DNA of 19,201 nucleotides from positions 1 to 19,201 of the forward strand of contig CAYODE010000062.1 of the NCBI GenBank assembly GCA_964402685.1, read 5' to 3'. Shown in pieces: positions 15,000-19,201 of the stretch; position 1 is the first letter of the stretch; every line of letters begins with the position of its first letter. The notes under the pieces are model-generated. The model saw nothing but the letters and a program-made list of their open reading frames with translations, had not been told where the DNA came from and did no database searches. The position numbers were made by a program, and so were the translations under genes. Source of the DNA: Aestuariivita sp964402685 (GTDB lineage Bacteria; Pseudomonadota; Alphaproteobacteria; Rhodobacterales; Rhodobacteraceae).

Positions 15000-15011
15000 C
15001 GAGATATCGCA

Positions 15012-17255
15012 ATGTCAGATCAGTCCGACAGTGAAAGTCGTAAGCTGCTGGGGCGTCTGCGCGACGCTATGGCCAGTGACATTGCCGGTCAGGCGCGACT
15101 GGATCGTATTACCCAACTGATTGCGGACAGCATGGGCAGCGAAGTCTGCTCAATCTACCTGTTTCGCGATCCAGAGACACTGGAACTATGCGCCACAGAA
15201 GGATTGAATCCCGAAGCTGTGCACCAGACCCGGATGCGCTTGGGTGAAGGTCTGGTGGGTCGCGTGGCGCGGCGCGGACAGGTTGTGAACACGGCGGATG
15301 CCCCGTCCGCAAAAGGGTTCCGTTATATGCCTGAGACAGGCGAGGAGATTTATTCCTCGTTCCTGGGTGTGCCGGTGCAACGACTTGGCGAGAAGCTGGG
15401 CGTTTTGGTGGTGCAATCCAAGAAGGCACGTGAGTTTTCCGAGGATGAGGTTTACGCGCTGGAAGTGGTGGCAATGGTCTTGGCCGAGATGACCGAGCTG
15501 GGGGCCTTCGTCGGCGAAGGCGCGGCTTTGTCGGCCCGACACCAGCAATCTGTCATGGTCCGTGGTACGACGGGGCAGGAAGGTGCGGCACAGGGCCATG
15601 TCTGGCTGCATGAGCCGCGCGTGGTCGTCACAAATCCAATTGCCGATGATCCTCATCGGGAGCGTGAGCGGTTGCACCACGCGGTCGAAGAGTTGCGGGT
15701 CGGCGTGGACAAGATGCTGGCGGCCTCGGCCGGTGGCGACAAGGAACAGCTAAAGGTGTTGGAAGCCTACCGGATGTTTGCCAACTCCAAAGGGTGGCTG
15801 CGCCGGATGGAAGAGGACATCAGCCGCGGACTGAGTGCAGAAGCTGCCGTTGAAAAGGAGCAGTCCACCGCCCGCGCACGCATGGAACAGGTGCAGGATG
15901 CGTATCTGCGCGAACGGCTGAGCGATCTGGATGATCTCAGCAATCGGATGTTGCGCATTCTGACCGGGCAGGGGGCAGAGACCGGCGCTGAAATCCCTGA
16001 TGATCCGATTCTGATTGCCCGCAATATCGGTCCGGCGGAGCTGCTGGAATATGGTCGCAAGCTGAAAGGCATTGTACTGGAAGAGGGTTCCGTCGGTAGC
16101 CACGCGGCTATTGTTGCTCGCGCGTTGGCGATCCCCCTTGTTGTGCATGCCTCGCGCATCACGACCGAGGCGCTAAACGGTGATCATATCATGGTTGATG
16201 GTGATCAAGGCCTCGTGCATTTGCGCCCGGATGACACCGTGGTTAGCGCATTTCGCGAAAAGATCGCCATGCAAGCGCAGGCACAGGAACGCTACGCGTC
16301 CATTAAGGACAAACCCGCGACGACGCTCTGCGGTAAGACGATCCATCTGCATATGAACGCGGGGCTGATGGCGGATTTGCCTTCGCTTGAAGGGTCGGGC
16401 GCCGAAGGTGTGGGGCTGTTCCGGACCGAACTGCAGTTTCTGGTACGCAACCAGATGCCCAAACGCACCGAGCTGGCCGAGATCTATGCCAGGGTCATGG
16501 ATGCTGCGCAGGGCAAACGCGTAGTGTTCCGTACCCTCGATATCGGGTCAGATAAAGTCTTGCCCTACATGAAGCCCAATGATGAGCCGAACCCGGCCCT
16601 GGGGTGGCGCGCGATCCGCGTGGGATTGGACAAACCCGGCGTGATGCGCATGCAGCTGCAAGCGCTGCTGCGTGCTGCCAAAGGTCGACCGATGACCATC
16701 ATGTTTCCTTTCGTGGCGCAGTTTGATGAATACACGCGCTCGCGCGCGGAGGTCGACAAAGCAATTGCGCGGGAAAAGAGACTGGGACACGTCTTACCAC
16801 AGCATGTGGAGATTGGTGCGATGCTGGAAACGCCCAGCCTTGCGTTTGCCCCGCCGAAGTTCTTTCAAGAAGTCGACTTTTTGTCGATTGGTGGCAATGA
16901 CCTGAAGCAATTCTTCTTTGCAGCGGATCGGGAGAATGAACGGGTACGTCGCCGCTATGACACGCTCAATGTGAGTTTCCTGACCTTTATCGAGCGGATT
17001 GTCGAACGGTGCGCGGTCAGCAACACACCGCTATCTTTCTGTGGGGAGGATGCGGGACGTCCTGTCGAAGCGCTGTGCTTGGCCGCAATTGGGCTCCAGA
17101 CACTGTCGATGCGACCAGCCTCTATCGGGCCGGTTAAGAGTTTGCTCAGACGTTCCAACCTCGACGAGGTGCGAAAAATCATCTCAGATGCCCGTCATCG
17201 CGGGGATCAATCCGTGCGCCCAGCGGTTATGGAGTGGCTGCGTACGCAAGGCTGA
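15012..17255 (+). CDS. ptsP: PTS enzyme I of the nitrogen branch (PEP-protein phosphotransferase PtsP, EI-Ntr)
   Basis: A 747-residue phosphotransferase that takes phosphate from phosphoenolpyruvate and passes it to NPr, starting the PTS-Ntr regulatory relay. An N-terminal GAF domain (about 17-160; SEVCSIYLFRDPETLELCATEGL) distinguishes it from the sugar enzyme I. The EI N-domain follows. The swivelling domain has GSVGSHAAIVARAL with phospho-accepting His364. The C-terminal PEP-binding barrel shows EGVGLFRTELQFL, GNDLKQFFFAADR and LSFCGEDAG. The ATG at 15012 has AGGGAGG 12 nt upstream; a GTG at 14979 in frame is less likely. Glutamine sensing by the GAF domain is known in relatives. Its place after lysC is common in alphaproteobacteria. 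A probable terminator follows. Confidence 0.95.
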   Translation: MSDQSDSESRKLLGRLRDAMASDIAGQARLDRITQLIADSMGSEVCSIYLFRDPETLELCATEGLNPEAVHQTRMRLGEGLVGRVARRGQVVNTADAPSAKGFRYMPETGEEIYSSFLGVPVQRLGEKLGVLVVQSKKAREFSEDEVYALEVVAMVLAEMTELGAFVGEGAALSARHQQSVMVRGTTGQEGAAQGHVWLHEPRVVVTNPIADDPHRERERLHHAVEELRVGVDKMLAASAGGDKEQLKVLEAYRMFANSKGWLRRMEEDISRGLSAEAAVEKEQSTARARMEQVQDAYLRERLSDLDDLSNRMLRILTGQGAETGAEIPDDPILIARNIGPAELLEYGRKLKGIVLEEGSVGSHAAIVARALAIPLVVHASRITTEALNGDHIMVDGDQGLVHLRPDDTVVSAFREKIAMQAQAQERYASIKDKPATTLCGKTIHLHMNAGLMADLPSLEGSGAEGVGLFRTELQFLVRNQMPKRTELAEIYARVMDAAQGKRVVFRTLDIGSDKVLPYMKPNDEPNPALGWRAIRVGLDKPGVMRMQLQALLRAAKGRPMTIMFPFVAQFDEYTRSRAEVDKAIAREKRLGHVLPQHVEIGAMLETPSLAFAPPKFFQEVDFLSIGGNDLKQFFFAADRENERVRRRYDTLNVSFLTFIERIVERCAVSNTPLSFCGEDAGRPVEALCLAAIGLQTLSMRPASIGPVKSLLRRSNLDEVRKIISDARHRGDQSVRPAVMEWLRTQG

Positions 17256-17302
17256 ACCGCACGCCGTAGTCGGCTCGGAAGAATCGGTTTTCGTGTGGTC
17301 GC

Positions 17303-17329
17303 GCTTTGCAACAAAGCAGCCGTTTTTTT
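17303..17329 (+). terminator. Probable rho-independent terminator after ptsP
   Basis: GCTTTG (17303-17308), loop CAA, and CAAAGC (17312-17317) make a 6-bp stem. A run of seven T starts at 17323, five bases after the stem. The offset of the T-run and short stem make it a modest terminator. Its place 48 bp after the ptsP stop and ahead of the Pho-box promoter region fits a transcription-unit boundary. Confidence 0.45.
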
Positions 17330-17439
17330 CCGTCTCAGATGCCCGAAAGAGACCATCAGTTTCTGTTCTGATCGATGGGGCTCAGTGTAATGTGATGAAT
17401 TTAAAAGATTAAATCTGAGAATAGACAGCCTTTCTGACC

Positions 17440-17478
17440 CGTCAAAAAAGTTTCAAGAAACTCTTACAAACCTGTCAC
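17440..17478 (+). promoter_or_regulatory. PhoB-binding (Pho box) array upstream of phnC
   Basis: The 18-mer CTCTTACAAACCTGTCAC at 17461-17478 agrees with the E. coli Pho box (two CTGTCAT-like heptamers separated by 4 bases) at about 14 positions. TGTCA-like cores recur every 11 bp: CGTCA (17440), TTTCA (17451), TCTTA (17462) and TGTCA (17473), which is the period of PhoB direct repeats. The array ends 45 bp before the phnC ATG, the right place for a phosphate-starvation promoter, and phn transport genes are classical Pho-regulon members. Confidence 0.72.
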
Positions 17479-17523
17479 GGCCCATCCCCATGGTCTGCCG
17501 CAACGATATCCCGGGGGTGAGCG

Positions 17524-18324
17524 ATGCTAAGCGTCTCGAGGCTGAACAAGCAGTTCGGACAAAACAAGGCTGTCGACGATCTGACGTTTGAAGTCGATCG
17601 TCCGCAGTTCGTGGGCATCATTGGTCGGTCTGGTGCCGGTAAGTCCACGTTCCTGCGCATGGTCAACCGGTTGACGGACGCCACCTCGGGCGAGTTGTCA
17701 TTCGATGGTCGGGACATTCTATCGCTCCGCGGCTCGGCGAAGCGGGCATGGCAGTCCGACTGCGCCATGATTTTTCAGCAGTTCAACCTCGTGCCGCGTA
17801 TGGACGTGGTGTCGAACGTTCTGCATGGCACATTGAACCAACGCTCGACCCTCGCGACGATGTTTAACGTTTTTCCGCAGGACGATATTTATCGCGCGAT
17901 CGACATTCTGGAGCGCCTTGGGATCGCTGAGCATGCTCCAAAACGGGCGGAAGCTTTGTCTGGTGGTCAACAGCAGCGTGTCGCAATTGCGCGCGCCTTG
18001 ATGCAAGACCCAAAGATGATCCTGGCAGACGAACCAATCGCCTCGCTTGATCCCATGAACGCACAAATCGTGATGGACGCACTACGCCGTATTCACGACG
18101 AAGATGGGCGGATGGTCATCGCGAACCTGCACACATTGGACACGGCACGTCGCTATTGCGATCGCATCATTGGTATGCGCGACGGGCGCAAGGTGTTTGA
18201 CGGCACACCTGATCAGCTCACGTTGGGTGTGGCGCGCGATATCTACGGTGCGGACGCCGCGTTTACCGAAGAAGCCACCTCGACCGAAATCGGTGTGCTG
18301 AGAAAAGTTCAAGAAACCGCCTGA
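17524..18324 (+). CDS. phnC: Phosphonate ABC transporter ATP-binding protein PhnC
   Basis: A 266-residue cytoplasmic ABC ATPase that powers phosphonate (or phosphate-ester/phosphite) import. Walker A is GRSGAGKST (34-42), the Q-loop is in CAMIFQQFNLVPRMDVVSNVL (Gln85/86), the signature is LSGGQQQR (145-152), Walker B is MILADEP (165-171), and the switch His is 203 in NLHTLD. NLVPRMDVVSNVL and ANLHTLDTARRYCDR are typical of PhnC rather than other importers. Length is normal. The ATG at 17524 follows a GGGGGTGAG ribosome binding site. It is the first gene after the Pho-box array and is followed by phnD, so phosphate starvation control is expected. The permease gene(s) phnE would lie beyond the window. 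Confidence 0.93.
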   Translation: MLSVSRLNKQFGQNKAVDDLTFEVDRPQFVGIIGRSGAGKSTFLRMVNRLTDATSGELSFDGRDILSLRGSAKRAWQSDCAMIFQQFNLVPRMDVVSNVLHGTLNQRSTLATMFNVFPQDDIYRAIDILERLGIAEHAPKRAEALSGGQQQRVAIARALMQDPKMILADEPIASLDPMNAQIVMDALRRIHDEDGRMVIANLHTLDTARRYCDRIIGMRDGRKVFDGTPDQLTLGVARDIYGADAAFTEEATSTEIGVLRKVQETA

Positions 18325-18333
18325 TTTATTCCA

Positions 18334-18359
18334 CCCGCTGCCATCTGGCAGCGGGTTTT
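18334..18359 (+). terminator. Strong hairpin with T-tract between phnC and phnD
   Basis: CCCGCTGCC (18334-18342), loop ATCT, and GGCAGCGGG (18347-18355) form a perfect 9-bp stem followed at once by TTTT. This is a textbook intrinsic terminator shape except for the short T-run. It lies 22 bp before the phnD ATG, within what should be one operon. It may act as a partial terminator or as a processing/stability element that sets unequal PhnC and PhnD levels. Confidence 0.7.
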
Positions 18360-18381
18360 CATCAACTGGAGAGACGAGACG

Positions 18382-19201
18382 ATGAAAAAAATCCTTGCAA
18401 CTGCCCTGATGTCCACAGCGCTTGTCGCGCCGGCTTTTGCGGCCGACCCCATCGAAGAATTCCGTATCGGTATTCTGGGTGGCGAAAACGCCCAAGACCG
18501 CCTGAACTCGAACGAGTGTCTGCGCGCCTACACCGAAGAGGCGCTGGGTGTTCCGGTCAAACTGTTTGCGCCGGCGGACTATGCTGGTGTGATCCAGGGC
18601 CTGGTTGGTGGCACGATCGACATGGCGTGGTTGGGCGCATCGTCCTATGCGGCAACCTATCTGCAAGACCCAGAGGCGGTTGAGCCTGTTCTGGTTAAGA
18701 TCAACCTTGATGGTTCGTTCGGCTATCACTCCATTGGGTTTGCACGCGCGGATAGCGGCATCACCTCTCTGGATGACATGGAAGGCAAAGTCTTTGGCTT
18801 TGGCGATCCGAACTCCACCTCGGGCTATCTGATCCCATCGATCGAAATCCCAACGTACAAAGAAGGCGTCACCATGGACTCGGGTGACTACTTCGGTGAA
18901 GTGAAATTCACCGGTGGCCACGAACAAACCATCGTTGCTGTGAACAACGGCGACATCGATGGTGGCGTTACCTGGGCTGATGGCCAAGGCAACTGGGAAG
19001 ACGGCTACAACTCCGGCGCGTTGCGTAAAGCAGTTGATGCGGGCCTCGTTGACATGAACGACCTGGTGCAAATCTGGAAATCGAAGCCGATCCCGGAAGG
19101 CCCAATCGTTCTGCGCAAGTCGCTGCCTGGCGATGTCAAAGCGACGATGACGTCGCTGGTCGACAACATGTATGAGACGGACATCGAGTGCACCTATAAC
19201 A
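18382..19201 (+). CDS. phnD: Phosphonate ABC transporter substrate-binding protein PhnD (cut by window edge)
   Basis: Periplasmic binding protein that captures phosphonates or related phosphorus compounds for PhnCE. 273 codons are visible, with no stop before the window end. A signal peptide MKKILATALMSTALVAPAFA precedes the mature protein. LFAPADYAGVIQGLVGG, IDMAWLGASSYA, FGFGDPNSTSGYLIPS (ligand-site Ser145-Thr146-Ser147) and GGHEQTIVAV match PhnD. IWKSKPIPEGPIVLRKSL is also conserved. The ATG at 18382 has a GGAGAG ribosome binding site. It follows phnC after a hairpin. Two cysteines in the mature part, Cys46 and Cys270, could form a disulfide. The exact ligand (2-aminoethylphosphonate, phosphite or phosphate ester) cannot be told. 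Confidence 0.93.
   Translation, partial: MKKILATALMSTALVAPAFAADPIEEFRIGILGGENAQDRLNSNECLRAYTEEALGVPVKLFAPADYAGVIQGLVGGTIDMAWLGASSYAATYLQDPEAVEPVLVKINLDGSFGYHSIGFARADSGITSLDDMEGKVFGFGDPNSTSGYLIPSIEIPTYKEGVTMDSGDYFGEVKFTGGHEQTIVAVNNGDIDGGVTWADGQGNWEDGYNSGALRKAVDAGLVDMNDLVQIWKSKPIPEGPIVLRKSLPGDVKATMTSLVDNMYETDIECTYN

Noticed and set aside
17401..17412. CtrA-like TTAA pair upstream of phnC
   Set aside because: The two TTAA halves are 4 bases apart rather than 7 and the flanking bases do not match a CtrA site.
18082..19071. 329-codon open frame on the minus strand
   Set aside because: It lies opposite phnC and phnD, both well supported by motifs; no recognisable domain and a low-complexity composition typical of a shadow frame.
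1..19201. Mobile elements, CRISPR arrays, tRNA or rRNA genes
   Set aside because: No transposase or integrase motif, no spaced direct repeats and no tRNA- or rRNA-like sequence was found on reading both strands.

Overview
The window looks like a chromosomal segment of an alphaproteobacterium, most likely a Rhodobacterales/Roseobacter-type organism. The DNA is moderately GC-rich and gene-dense, with short Shine-Dalgarno (SD) spacings and some GTG/TTG starts. The lysC-ptsP pairing, the SulP, EcsC and DUF1178 proteins and the PhnC/PhnD pair all fit that group. The lineage is an inference from protein content; no rRNA or tRNA marker is present. I see no mobile element, CRISPR array, tRNA or rRNA, and no gene-free stretch longer than about 270 bp.

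Left part (1-3884): the start of katG (catalase-peroxidase, minus strand, cut by the window edge) diverges from oxyR, the peroxide-sensing LysR-type regulator with both redox cysteines. The 201-bp gap holds an 8-bp inverted repeat, a well-positioned 30-codon reading frame that could be a katG leader peptide, and an oxyR promoter-like sequence that would give a leaderless mRNA. Behind oxyR, on the same strand, are an exported metallo-beta-lactamase-fold protein and a GlcD/D-2-hydroxyacid dehydrogenase-type flavoenzyme.

Middle part (3891-9833): a tight minus-strand operon, mtnP - RhtB-type exporter - RhtB-type exporter - apt, joins methylthioadenosine cleavage and adenine salvage with two small-metabolite exporters. 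Diverging from it are a SulP anion transporter with a hairpin-rich leader and an AqpZ water channel. A flavin-reductase-like FMN protein converges from the other side.

Right-middle (9916-13472): a GNAT acetyltransferase, an EcsC-family protein, a NUDIX hydrolase, and a close-packed DUF1178 / SDR / SnoaL-like trio. These are plausible housekeeping or stress genes with little known about their specific roles.

Right part (13571-19201): lysC encodes aspartate kinase and has an in-frame internal start with a strong ribosome binding site, suggesting a separate regulatory (beta) subunit. It is followed by ptsP (enzyme I of the nitrogen PTS). After a probable terminator, a PhoB-box array precedes phnC and phnD, the ATPase and periplasmic binding protein of a phosphonate/organophosphate ABC importer. 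phnD runs off the window. A perfect 9-bp hairpin with a T-tract sits between phnC and phnD.

No wholly new multi-gene system is evident. The most interesting signals are small and regulatory: the katG leader frame and inverted repeat, the exporter-containing MTA-salvage operon, the alternative hairpins before sulP, the phased Pho boxes and the phnC-phnD hairpin.
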